Positions 56,024 to 63,930 of a stretch of DNA of 64,000 nucleotides are shown in pieces. The position numbers were made by a program, and so were the translations under genes. Source of the DNA: Flagellimonas aequoris (lineage in GTDB: Bacteria > Bacteroidota > Bacteroidia > Flavobacteriales > Flavobacteriaceae); the NCBI RefSeq assembly GCF_003584165.1, contig NZ_QXFJ01000007.1:62001-126000 (forward strand), in the 5' to 3' direction. Each line of letters opens with the position of its first letter. The stretch's first letter is position 1. The notes beneath the pieces were generated by a model. It had not been told where the DNA came from and made no database searches. It worked only from the letters and a program-made list of their open reading frames with translations.

Positions 56024-57112
56024 ATGCAAACTACCATGATGGATAAACCAGAAGGTATCGGTTCCTTTTTCAATGAAATAAACCCCTCAAACCTAAAGGA
56101 ATTGGACAGTCTTTCCTTTTTAGGAGACCACAAGCTCTTTTATACCGGACGGCATGCGGTGCGCCACATTATAGACCACATACTCAACAAACAACATGTG
56201 CGCTACATTTGGGTGCCCGCTTACTATTGCCATCATGTTATAAGATGGTTGCAAGATGTCTATCCCAACATTAAATTATATGAGGTTTCCCCCTTCACTG
56301 AGGATAGTAATCCTGACCTGAGCGAGGTAGGGCCAGAAGATATAGTGATCATCAACAATTTTTTTGGCATTACCAACATGGACTATCCTAGACACCATAA
56401 AGAAACCATTTTTATAGAAGATCATTCGCATGGTTGGTTGAGCAATCAATGCATGAACAGTAATGCTGACTATTGTTTTACTTCTTTGAGAAAATCCCTT
56501 CCTACACCATTGGGAGGTATTTTTTGGGTGCCAAAAGCATCAAGAAAAACTTTTTTTGAAGATATAGGGTCCATTGATAAAAGCATTTATGAAAAATGGG
56601 GACAGGCCGGTGAAGCCATGAACCTTAAGAAAAAGTTCATGGAAGCGGAAATTTCGGATAAAGCCTATTTGGAAGTGTATCGGGAAGCCGAGGATTTCCT
56701 TGACCACCAATATGACTTTGTTAAAATGACCCAAGAACACCTTGGCACTTTGAAGGCCTTTTACACAAAAGATTATGCATATTACAAGAAACAGAACCTA
56801 AAGGCAGTGATTGGGAAACTCCATCAATCTGAAGTTTTCAAGGTATTGGATTTTAAAGATAAGTTTACTTTTGGTTTGGACCTGATCTTCAAAGACAGAG
56901 AAGATTTTATGGCATTGCGCTCCCATCTGGTATCGCATCAAATATATCCATCAGAATTATGGCCTGGAAATACCATTGAAACTGGTTACAAATATTTACT
57001 GAACATCCATATCGATTTTAGATATGACCATAAGGATATGGATTACATAGCACATACTATAAATGAATGGTCTATTCGTAATGATGCAAAACAACAATAT
57101 ACCTCTGTATAA
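56024..57112 (+). CDS. Degenerate PLP-fold (DegT-like) protein of unknown function
   Basis: 362 residues from the ATG at 56024 (an in-frame TTG at 55973 would add 17). The order of motifs is that of fold-type I aminotransferases of the DegT group: T-G-R-H-A near the start in place of the PLP-phosphate loop, W-V-P-A-Y-Y-C-H-H, I-I-N-N-F-F-G, F-I-E-D-H-S-H-G (Asp133) and F-T-S-L-R-K-S-L-P-T-P-L-G-G (Lys157). So Asp and Lys expected for PLP binding can both be pointed to, but the rest is very divergent. It lies 139 bp after the GT4 gene and 154 bp before the sugar transferase gene. Possible jobs: an amino-sugar step or a non-catalytic relative. Confidence 0.7.
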   Translation: MQTTMMDKPEGIGSFFNEINPSNLKELDSLSFLGDHKLFYTGRHAVRHIIDHILNKQHVRYIWVPAYYCHHVIRWLQDVYPNIKLYEVSPFTEDSNPDLSEVGPEDIVIINNFFGITNMDYPRHHKETIFIEDHSHGWLSNQCMNSNADYCFTSLRKSLPTPLGGIFWVPKASRKTFFEDIGSIDKSIYEKWGQAGEAMNLKKKFMEAEISDKAYLEVYREAEDFLDHQYDFVKMTQEHLGTLKAFYTKDYAYYKKQNLKAVIGKLHQSEVFKVLDFKDKFTFGLDLIFKDREDFMALRSHLVSHQIYPSELWPGNTIETGYKYLLNIHIDFRYDHKDMDYIAHTINEWSIRNDAKQQYTSV

Positions 57113-57266
57113 TTTTACAAGTGCTATTTCAATTCATCTAGAATATTGGTTCCTTAAACCATTATTCGATCATATTTCGGCAACTTGTCATAATTTCAAC
57201 ACTTAATAAGGTCACGTTTTGCAGACTTACCCTTATTTAAGCCCTAAATCAAAGACTACACTGACC

Positions 57267-57884
57267 ATGTACAAGAATTTTTTCAAACAATTCATTGATT
57301 TCTTTATTGCCCTGATCCTGCTGCTATTCCTGTCACCCATTTTATTGGTACTTATTATATTACTTTTATTCGCTAACAAGGGAAAACCATTTTTTTTACA
57401 ACCACGGCCTGGTAAACACGGAAAAGTTTTCAAAATCATTAAGTTCAAGACCATGCGTGATTTGGAGCCTGACTCCACTATTGGATCACACAGTCCGGAA
57501 CGTATAACGCCTGTTGGCGGCTTTATACGCAAATATTCATTGGATGAACTATTGCAATTGATCAACGTACTAAAAGGGGACATGGCACTTATCGGTCCCA
57601 GACCTTTATTAGTTGATTATCTGCCTTTGTACAACCAAGAGCAGGGCCAGCGCCATAACGTAAAACCCGGAATAACTGGGTGGGCACAAGTAAATGGGAG
57701 AAATGCCATCAGTTGGGACAAAAAATTTGAACTGGATGTATGGTATGTGAACAATATTTCGTTCTTATTGGACCTGGAGATTTTTTATAAGACCTTCATT
57801 AAGGTAATTAAAAAGAAAGATGTTAACCAAGGGGCGGATGAAACCATGCCACGTTGGGAAGGAAACGAAACCGTTGTCCAGTAG
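57267..57884 (+). CDS. Initiating phosphoglycosyl transferase (PglC/WcaJ type sugar transferase)
   Basis: 205 residues from the ATG at 57267 (a TTG at 57219 would add 16). One N-terminal re-entrant membrane segment (about 13-35), then F-K-I-I-K-F-K-T-M, the catalytic Asp-Glu pair in Y-S-L-D-E-L, G-D-M-A-L-I-G-P-R-P-L and K-P-G-I-T-G-W-A-Q-V-N-G-R-N. It moves a sugar phosphate onto undecaprenyl phosphate and so starts the repeat unit. The size is that of the short, single-domain PglC class, which often uses UDP-diacetylbacillosamine; the PglD-like gene comes next. Confidence 0.93.
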   Translation: MYKNFFKQFIDFFIALILLLFLSPILLVLIILLLFANKGKPFFLQPRPGKHGKVFKIIKFKTMRDLEPDSTIGSHSPERITPVGGFIRKYSLDELLQLINVLKGDMALIGPRPLLVDYLPLYNQEQGQRHNVKPGITGWAQVNGRNAISWDKKFELDVWYVNNISFLLDLEIFYKTFIKVIKKKDVNQGADETMPRWEGNETVVQ

Positions 57885-57924
57885 ATAATAGAGTCAATCT
57901 TCCTAATTTTACCGAAAAGATTAT

Positions 57925-58563
57925 ATGAAACGAATCAGGATATATGGAGCAGGAGGCCATTCCCAAGTCATCCGAAAAGTACTGGAACTATCAAATATTT
58001 TGGTCACAGATACTTTTGATGATAAGCCAGAAACTGCCCATAATGCCTATGACAATTCTACAATTGAAGGAGGGGTGAGAAATGATATGGATTCCTTTCC
58101 ACACGATGGCGATCCGGTAATAATTGCCGTTGGCAATAATTTTCAACGTGCTGAAATAGCCCAATTTTTAAAGAGTGATTTTGAAAAAGCCATTCATCCA
58201 TCTGCAATTATAGCCGAAAATGCAGAAGTAGGTGTGGGGACTGTAGTATTCGCCGGGGCCATAATACAGCCCAACACCAAAGTTGGCGAACATGTCATCA
58301 TAAATACTGCGGCAAGTATAGATCACGACAACATCATTGGAGATTATGCCCATATTTCGCCCAAGGCCGCACTTTGTGGCCATGTTGAGGTTGGCGAGGG
58401 TTCCCATGTAGGTGTCGGTGCTGTTGTTATACCCAAAATAAAAATAGGCAAATGGTGTACCATCGGCGCAGGAACAGTAGTGATCAGGGACATTCCTGAT
58501 TATGCAACTGTAGTGGGTAATCCAGGGAGAATTATCAAGATTGGCAACCCCTTTCATCTGTAA
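57925..58563 (+). CDS. PglD/NeuD-family sugar O/N-acetyltransferase, copy 1
   Basis: 212 residues. N-terminal Rossmann-like domain with I-Y-G-A-G-G-H-S-Q-V-I (6-16) that binds the UDP-sugar, then left-handed beta-helix coils with the catalytic His in S-I-D-H-D-N-I-I-G and the acetyl-CoA part I-G-A-G-T-V-V-I-R-D-I-P, ending V-V-G-N-P-G-R. PglD acetylates the 4-amino group of UDP-4-amino-4,6-dideoxy-GlcNAc to give UDP-diNAcBac. It fits the PglF-like and PglE-like genes on the other side of the locus. A close second copy follows 20 bp later. Confidence 0.9.
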   Translation: MKRIRIYGAGGHSQVIRKVLELSNILVTDTFDDKPETAHNAYDNSTIEGGVRNDMDSFPHDGDPVIIAVGNNFQRAEIAQFLKSDFEKAIHPSAIIAENAEVGVGTVVFAGAIIQPNTKVGEHVIINTAASIDHDNIIGDYAHISPKAALCGHVEVGEGSHVGVGAVVIPKIKIGKWCTIGAGTVVIRDIPDYATVVGNPGRIIKIGNPFHL

Positions 58564-58582
58564 ACACTAGGATATCAATATC

Positions 58583-59248
58583 ATGGTTAGTAGCATTAAC
58601 AAATTGGATGTGCAAAATAAAAGAATCCGTCTATATGGTGCTGGAGGACATTCGCAAGTAATTAAAGATGTTGCGGATAACATTGGCTATGATATCGTAG
58701 AAGTCTTTGACGATCACCCCTTTAATACCAACTACTGGGAATCGGGAACAATCCGACCGGGCCTTATGATAAACCCTGATTTCCCTCATGAAGGAGATGC
58801 CTTCATTATCGCCATCGGTGATAATAGAACCAGGGCCCTATTGGCTCAAAAATTGAAATCGCGCTTTGAAACCATAGTGCATCCATCAGCCATAGTAAGC
58901 AAAGAAGCAATAATAGGGACTGGAACGGTCATTTACGCAGGCGCAGTAATACAGCCCAATACCCGTATTGGTGAACATGTCATTATCAACACATCAGCCA
59001 GTGTCGATCACGACAATGTCATTGGAAATTTTGCCCATATTTCACCAAAAGCGGCCCTCACTGGTCATGTCGAAGTTGGAGAGGGTTCTTTTGTAGGAGC
59101 AGGCGCTGTGATTATCCCAAAAATAAAAATCGGCAAATGGTGTATCATAGGTGCAGGAACCGTGATTATAAAAGATGTTCCGGATTATGCCGTTGTGGTA
59201 GGTAACCCTGGCAAAATAATCAAATACCAAAAACCATTTCAAAAATGA
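58583..59248 (+). CDS. PglD/NeuD-family sugar acetyltransferase, copy 2
   Basis: 221 residues, a paralogue of the preceding gene with ten extra residues at the N-terminus. The same motifs are seen: L-Y-G-A-G-G-H-S-Q-V-I, H-P-S-A-I-V, S-V-D-H-D-N-V-I-G and I-P-K-I-K-I-G-K-W-C. The beta-helix halves of the two copies are nearly identical in protein and similar in DNA, while the UDP-sugar-binding halves differ more, which suggests a tandem duplication followed by a change of substrate. It overlaps the next gene by 4 bases. Confidence 0.88.
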   Translation: MVSSINKLDVQNKRIRLYGAGGHSQVIKDVADNIGYDIVEVFDDHPFNTNYWESGTIRPGLMINPDFPHEGDAFIIAIGDNRTRALLAQKLKSRFETIVHPSAIVSKEAIIGTGTVIYAGAVIQPNTRIGEHVIINTSASVDHDNVIGNFAHISPKAALTGHVEVGEGSFVGAGAVIIPKIKIGKWCIIGAGTVIIKDVPDYAVVVGNPGKIIKYQKPFQK

Positions 59249-61872
59249 GCAAATCTATTTCCTTTGACCTAGCATTTATCGGTTCCGGTATTTCTTCGAC
59301 CTATACCTTGCTCCATTTTCTCAACAAATTGGACACAAAGAATGATTCCTCCATTTACCACATTGCCATCATAGAAAAATATCCGACATTTCATACTGGT
59401 ATCCCCTATGGGGAAAGATCTGGGAGCACTACCCTATTGATCACCTCCTTAAAGAACTTTTTGCCAGAGCCCGAACTTTCTGAGTTTATTCCATGGCTTA
59501 ATGAGAATAAAGATTGGTTATTAAAGGAATTTTTGGAAGAAGGTGGTCCGCTGTCGCTTGAATGGATTCAGAAACATAAAGACGCCCTCGAACATAATCA
59601 GTGGGGAGACCTGTTCATCCCACGGCGATTTTTTGGATACTACATCGATAATAAAATCAAATCTTTGACAAGATACCTCGAAAAAGAAAACCAGCTTAAG
59701 GTATCCTATATACACGATAAGGCCACCGATATGGTCCAAAAAAATGGATTATGGGAAGTATCCTTTAAGAAGCAATCTCCAATAGTTGCTTCAAAGGTGA
59801 TATTGGCCATTGGGTCGCTTCCAACCAATTATTTATGGAAAAATAAAGCACGGGTCAACAAGGAACATTTTTTATTGATCAACGATCCATACAAACCCAA
59901 TCTATCAGAAACACTACAAGATATTGGAAACTTTGTGGATGAACAATCTCTAGTCCAGCAATTAAACATAGCCATTATAGGTGCCAATGCAAGTGGGCTT
60001 GAAATGTTATATCAGCTTAATGACCATCCAGAAATTAAAAAAAACATTCATAATTTCTTTATGTTGTCCTCCCAAGGATTGCTGCCCGATTCCAAAATAG
60101 ACGAATCAAAATTGTTGGAATACGAAACCACCAATTTAGACCACTTGGAAAAGAAAGAATCCATCCAAGCATCAGACATTGCTGAAGCGGTCTATAAAGA
60201 CTTGGACCTGGCAGAGAATATTCAACTTGGAGCTGCAAGCACAGTTGGTATCATTTCCCAAAAGTTTGGCTCATTGTTAAACAAACTTGATTACGACGAA
60301 TTGGAAAAATTTGCTTGTCTCCATGGTAATGAAATCGGCAGAAGGCAAAGATGTGCCGGCGAACATTATTCAAATATAGCAAAACTGCTGGGGGATGAAG
60401 ATCGGTTCGTACATATCGCGGGGCGGTTTGCCGACCTTCAACCAACAAGCACGGGGTATGAACTCATTTATTCCGACAAGCACGGAAAAAAACAGAAGAT
60501 CGAGCAATCCGTAAATCTTGTCATAAACTGTATTGGGGGAATGAAACTATCCCATCCAAAAACACCAAAAATACTTCGCAACCTACTGATCAAAGGAATA
60601 ATCCAGGCGAACAAATCAGGAATTGGAATCAAGGTAAACGAGTCCTTTGAAGCAGCGGAAAATCTTCATATAATGGGTCCCCTTCTGGCGGGAAACGTGT
60701 TGGAAGACAAAGCCGTTTGGCATGTGGAACATTGTGGGAGAATTATCTCACTGTCGGAAACACTGTCAGATATTCTTTTTAATACTATACAAACCTCTAA
60801 AGAAAATAATTTTCAACTGGAAATAATTGATCTTGAGGATAGTGAAGGCATAAATGCCTATAAGAGTTTGATCAAATCCGAGTGGGACAACAACCCATAT
60901 TACGTTTACGAACACCTATCACATCATAAATCGGAGGAAAACAAGCTCCTGGCCTTTAACTTCAAGGTTGGGTCAAAATCGACTGTGATCATGCCCATGG
61001 TAATGCGACAAATAGAATTGACCAAAGAACCTCTTTTTGACATCATCTCCCCTTATGGATATAGTGGACCTCTATACCGAAATGAAACAACATCAGGAAT
61101 CATAGGAAGCTTCTGGGAAGCAATAGATGAATGGTATAAAAAAAATAACGTGGTCTCAGAATTTGTTAGATTTCACCTGAACGGAAACCACGAGGGCTAT
61201 TCTGGATATTGTGTACCTACACTTGACAACGTTTTTGGTAAACTCATGACTTCTTTTGAAGAACAGTGGGACTCCTTTCTGCCCAAGGTCAGGAACAATT
61301 ACCGTAAAGCGGCCAAGGCTGATTTAACCATAAAGTTTTATGAGCACGGGGAGATCGATCGCAATCATGTTGCCACTTTTTATGACATCTATGTGAGCAC
61401 CATGAAACGAAATGGCGCTTCCAAATCACTCTATTTTTCATTGGAGCACTTCGAGAATTTGGTACTCTCCCATAAGGAAAGTTTCAGTATTGCCCTTGTA
61501 TACAAAGGCGAAGTAGCAGTATCCACTGAACTAATCATCCATTTAGAGGATTCAATGTTTGCCTATCTTGGAGGTACCCTAGCAGATTATTTCGACCATA
61601 GACCCAATGATTTTTTACGGGTAGAAGTAATCCGATGGTGCATTGAAAAAGGAAAAAGCCACTATATATTGGGAGGTGGTATCAATAATGGGGATGGATT
61701 ATATAAATTCAAGAAATCACTTTTTCCCAATTCCACAGATCGAATTTTTTATACAGGTCGAAAAATAATCAACCTAGAAAAATATAACCAATTAAGTGCA
61801 TTGGCCGGCCTTCCATTCGAAGGATTGGAAGAAGTTTCCTATTTTCCAGTGTATCGAAAAACAGTTGTATAG
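59245..61872 (+). CDS. Fusion of an FAD/NAD(P)-binding oxidoreductase-like domain and a GNAT/FemAB-like acyltransferase domain
   Basis: 875 residues. Domain 1 (about 1-500): N-terminal dinucleotide motif I-G-S-G-I-S-S-T (12-19), a second one in A-I-I-G-A-N-A-S-G-L near 235, and I-N-C-I-G-G near 430; this resembles the FAD-NAD(P)-binding family (NAD_binding_9 type). Domain 2 (about 530-875): FemAB/GNAT-like, with P-Y-G-Y-S-G-P-L, L-R-N-N-Y-R-K-A-A-K, A-Y-L-G-G-T-L and L-G-G-G-I-N-N-G-D-G-L-Y-K-F-K. Domain 2 is homologous to the stand-alone protein encoded next. The substrate is unknown; an amino- or acyl-modified sugar of this locus is one idea. A frameshift artefact is unlikely because the linker reads through cleanly. 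Confidence 0.82.
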   Translation: MSKSISFDLAFIGSGISSTYTLLHFLNKLDTKNDSSIYHIAIIEKYPTFHTGIPYGERSGSTTLLITSLKNFLPEPELSEFIPWLNENKDWLLKEFLEEGGPLSLEWIQKHKDALEHNQWGDLFIPRRFFGYYIDNKIKSLTRYLEKENQLKVSYIHDKATDMVQKNGLWEVSFKKQSPIVASKVILAIGSLPTNYLWKNKARVNKEHFLLINDPYKPNLSETLQDIGNFVDEQSLVQQLNIAIIGANASGLEMLYQLNDHPEIKKNIHNFFMLSSQGLLPDSKIDESKLLEYETTNLDHLEKKESIQASDIAEAVYKDLDLAENIQLGAASTVGIISQKFGSLLNKLDYDELEKFACLHGNEIGRRQRCAGEHYSNIAKLLGDEDRFVHIAGRFADLQPTSTGYELIYSDKHGKKQKIEQSVNLVINCIGGMKLSHPKTPKILRNLLIKGIIQANKSGIGIKVNESFEAAENLHIMGPLLAGNVLEDKAVWHVEHCGRIISLSETLSDILFNTIQTSKENNFQLEIIDLEDSEGINAYKSLIKSEWDNNPYYVYEHLSHHKSEENKLLAFNFKVGSKSTVIMPMVMRQIELTKEPLFDIISPYGYSGPLYRNETTSGIIGSFWEAIDEWYKKNNVVSEFVRFHLNGNHEGYSGYCVPTLDNVFGKLMTSFEEQWDSFLPKVRNNYRKAAKADLTIKFYEHGEIDRNHVATFYDIYVSTMKRNGASKSLYFSLEHFENLVLSHKESFSIALVYKGEVAVSTELIIHLEDSMFAYLGGTLADYFDHRPNDFLRVEVIRWCIEKGKSHYILGGGINNGDGLYKFKKSLFPNSTDRIFYTGRKIINLEKYNQLSALAGLPFEGLEEVSYFPVYRKTVV

Positions 61873-61889
61873 ATTGAAACCATGAGTTC

Positions 61890-62921
61890 ATGTTGAAGGT
61901 AGTAACCAAAAAAAAAGAATGGGACCATGTGGTCGATAGTTTCGATAAATCCGATTTTTATCACTCATACGATTACCACCAGGCCTGCCTTAAAGAAAAA
62001 GAAGCTGCCAAGCTCTTGGTTTATAAGGCAAGTGGTGCTACCATTGCCCTTCCCCTACTTGTACGACCTATAAATGGAAGTGGCTATTTTGATGCCGCCT
62101 CGGTGTACGGCTATGCTGGTCCTTTGGTTTCCCAACTGAACGAGGATTTTAACTTTGTGGAGTGGAAAACACGGATGCTCTCCTACTTTACCGAGAACAA
62201 GATTGTCAGTGTGTTTTCCAGTATTAACCCTTTTGTGGAACATCAGATGGAACTGCTCTCTATCTTTGGAGAAATTGAAAAGCTTGGCGATATTGTCTTT
62301 TTTGACCTTGAACGGCCACAAACTCACTTTAAAGACTATTCAAAAACTACAAAAAGGTACATTAAACGCAATGAGAACCTTTTTGATATTCGTGAAGGCA
62401 AATCCGAGGAAGATGCCCGTAAGTTCATTAAGATATACTACCGAAGTATGGATCGGATCCAAGCAGATTCCCAGTACTACTTCAATCTCGAGTATTTCAT
62501 GGATTTGTTGAACAGCAAAAGTTGTGATGCCTATTTCGTTTTTGCCACAAAAGATAATGGAAAAGAGATTTCTGCGGCCTTTATAGTACGCACCAACCAA
62601 ATCATCCAATACCATCTGTCTGGAACTTTGGACAAATACAGGCACCTTTCACCTGTGCGTACCATTATTGACCATGTGAGGAAGAAAGGCATCGCCGAAA
62701 ACTCAAAATTCTTTAATCTAGGTGGTGGGGTCGGTAGTAAAAATGACACTCTATTCGAATTCAAGGCATCCTTTTCCAAAAACAGGACACCTTTTAAGGT
62801 CTGGAAATTTATAGCCAACAGTGAAGTCTATCATCAGCTTTGCAGGGAGTATCCACCTATTCAGGATTTGGATAAGCCAAATTACTTTCCTAAATATAGG
62901 AGTAGTTTAAATAAATCCTAA
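61890..62921 (+). CDS. Stand-alone GNAT/FemAB-like acyltransferase
   Basis: 343 residues, no signal peptide. It shows the two-lobed FemAB-like arrangement: D-F-Y-H-S-Y-D-Y-H, Y-G-Y-A-G-P-L, a helical arm with T-T-K-R-Y-I-K-R-N and the C-terminal Q-Y-H-L-S-G-T-L ... N-L-G-G-G-V-G-S-K-N-D-T-L-F-E-F-K. These motifs line up with domain 2 of the 875-residue fusion, 17 bp upstream, so one arose from the other. FemAB-like enzymes transfer aminoacyl or acyl groups to a wall or glycan precursor. Its true donor is unknown. It ends the polysaccharide locus. Confidence 0.85.
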   Translation: MLKVVTKKKEWDHVVDSFDKSDFYHSYDYHQACLKEKEAAKLLVYKASGATIALPLLVRPINGSGYFDAASVYGYAGPLVSQLNEDFNFVEWKTRMLSYFTENKIVSVFSSINPFVEHQMELLSIFGEIEKLGDIVFFDLERPQTHFKDYSKTTKRYIKRNENLFDIREGKSEEDARKFIKIYYRSMDRIQADSQYYFNLEYFMDLLNSKSCDAYFVFATKDNGKEISAAFIVRTNQIIQYHLSGTLDKYRHLSPVRTIIDHVRKKGIAENSKFFNLGGGVGSKNDTLFEFKASFSKNRTPFKVWKFIANSEVYHQLCREYPPIQDLDKPNYFPKYRSSLNKS

Positions 62922-62926
62922 ACCAT

Positions 62927-62947
62927 AAAAATATCTTGGGCGATATT
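62927..62947 (-). terminator. Weak possible terminator between convergent genes
   Basis: A 6-bp stem AATATC / GATATT (62930-62935 and 62942-62947) with loop TTGGGC. On the minus strand it is followed by TTTA. Placed between the stops of the acyltransferase and the SGNH gene, which fits, but the stem is short. Confidence 0.3.
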
Positions 62948-62973
62948 CTTATTGGCCTTGGCAACTCTCTCCC

Positions 62974-63927
62974 CTATCCCTTTTTCTTTAAATAATTGGA
63001 GATAAGCTCTGCCAACAGTTCCCTACCATGGTCATTCCAATGCTGGTCATAAATAAGGTCCGTAGGAGTTTCTGATGCCAAGAACGTTTTGCTGAAATCG
63101 ATGGTCTTGAAACCATTGCCCTTTAAATAGTTCAAAAAATCCTCAGAGCACAACCTTCCATCCAAAAGAAGAATATTCTTCTTTTTATCATAGCCATATG
63201 TTTCTACCAATGCCTTGAAGTTTTCCAATCTCTTTTCATCGATTGCCTCCTTATCTGGAGCCTGCGGGGTACCTTGACCATCAGTTTTCCCTTTAAGCAG
63301 GGATAAGACAGACCCGACGGTTTTAGTAATGGGGTCGAACAATCCGATATCTTTTAGGTAAACAACCGTTTTGATTTCTTTTAATATCCGGTTTACGGGG
63401 GTGTCCAATGAAAGTCGGTTGGAAATCTTATATTCCGACCTGGTCAAATCATCGGTAAATCTCATATAAATGATGGTGCAATCCATTTTTTTAAATATAG
63501 AATCATAAGCCTTGATCAGGTGTAATTGGTCCGCTAAATCGTACCCTGCATATCCAAACTCCCATACCTTGACTTTATCACCCATATAATGTTCCACCTT
63601 TTGCCCAAGGGAATTATTATAATCTTGATGAAATCCCTCGATAAAGGAATCGCCGACCAGGGCCACATCCAATCCGTCGCCTTTTGGGTCATAAGTGTCG
63701 TATACTGAATTAAAACCAAACTGGTTGATCCTATACTTTCCAACATTCTGTTTTCGATTGCCGGTCACGGACAATCCGGTTTGGTTGGGCACCCACTTCT
63801 CTACATCATAGCCGTCCAAGTATCTTTCAGGCCTTTCGGTATATACATGGAATACACGTACAAGCAACTCTATTCCCAAGAGCATTAGCATCCCATAGAG
63901 CCCTATTTTAAAAACGAACTTCTTCAT
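62974..63927 (-). CDS. Membrane-anchored SGNH-hydrolase-like protein (AlgJ/AlgX-type partner)
   Basis: 317 residues with an N-terminal membrane anchor (about 7-25). SGNH text: V-A-L-V-G-D-S-F-I-E-G near residue 90 with the block I Ser, and the closing Asp-His in Y-D-Q-H-W-N-D-H-G near 297. A Gly/Gln/Asp-containing linker is near 215-225. Such proteins often pair with an MBOAT acyltransferase for O-acetylation of exopolysaccharides, and the MBOAT tail sits just upstream, 3 bp away. Confidence 0.82.
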   Translation of the reverse strand: MKKFVFKIGLYGMLMLLGIELLVRVFHVYTERPERYLDGYDVEKWVPNQTGLSVTGNRKQNVGKYRINQFGFNSVYDTYDPKGDGLDVALVGDSFIEGFHQDYNNSLGQKVEHYMGDKVKVWEFGYAGYDLADQLHLIKAYDSIFKKMDCTIIYMRFTDDLTRSEYKISNRLSLDTPVNRILKEIKTVVYLKDIGLFDPITKTVGSVLSLLKGKTDGQGTPQAPDKEAIDEKRLENFKALVETYGYDKKKNILLLDGRLCSEDFLNYLKGNGFKTIDFSKTFLASETPTDLIYDQHWNDHGRELLAELISNYLKKKG

Positions 63928-63930
63928 AAT

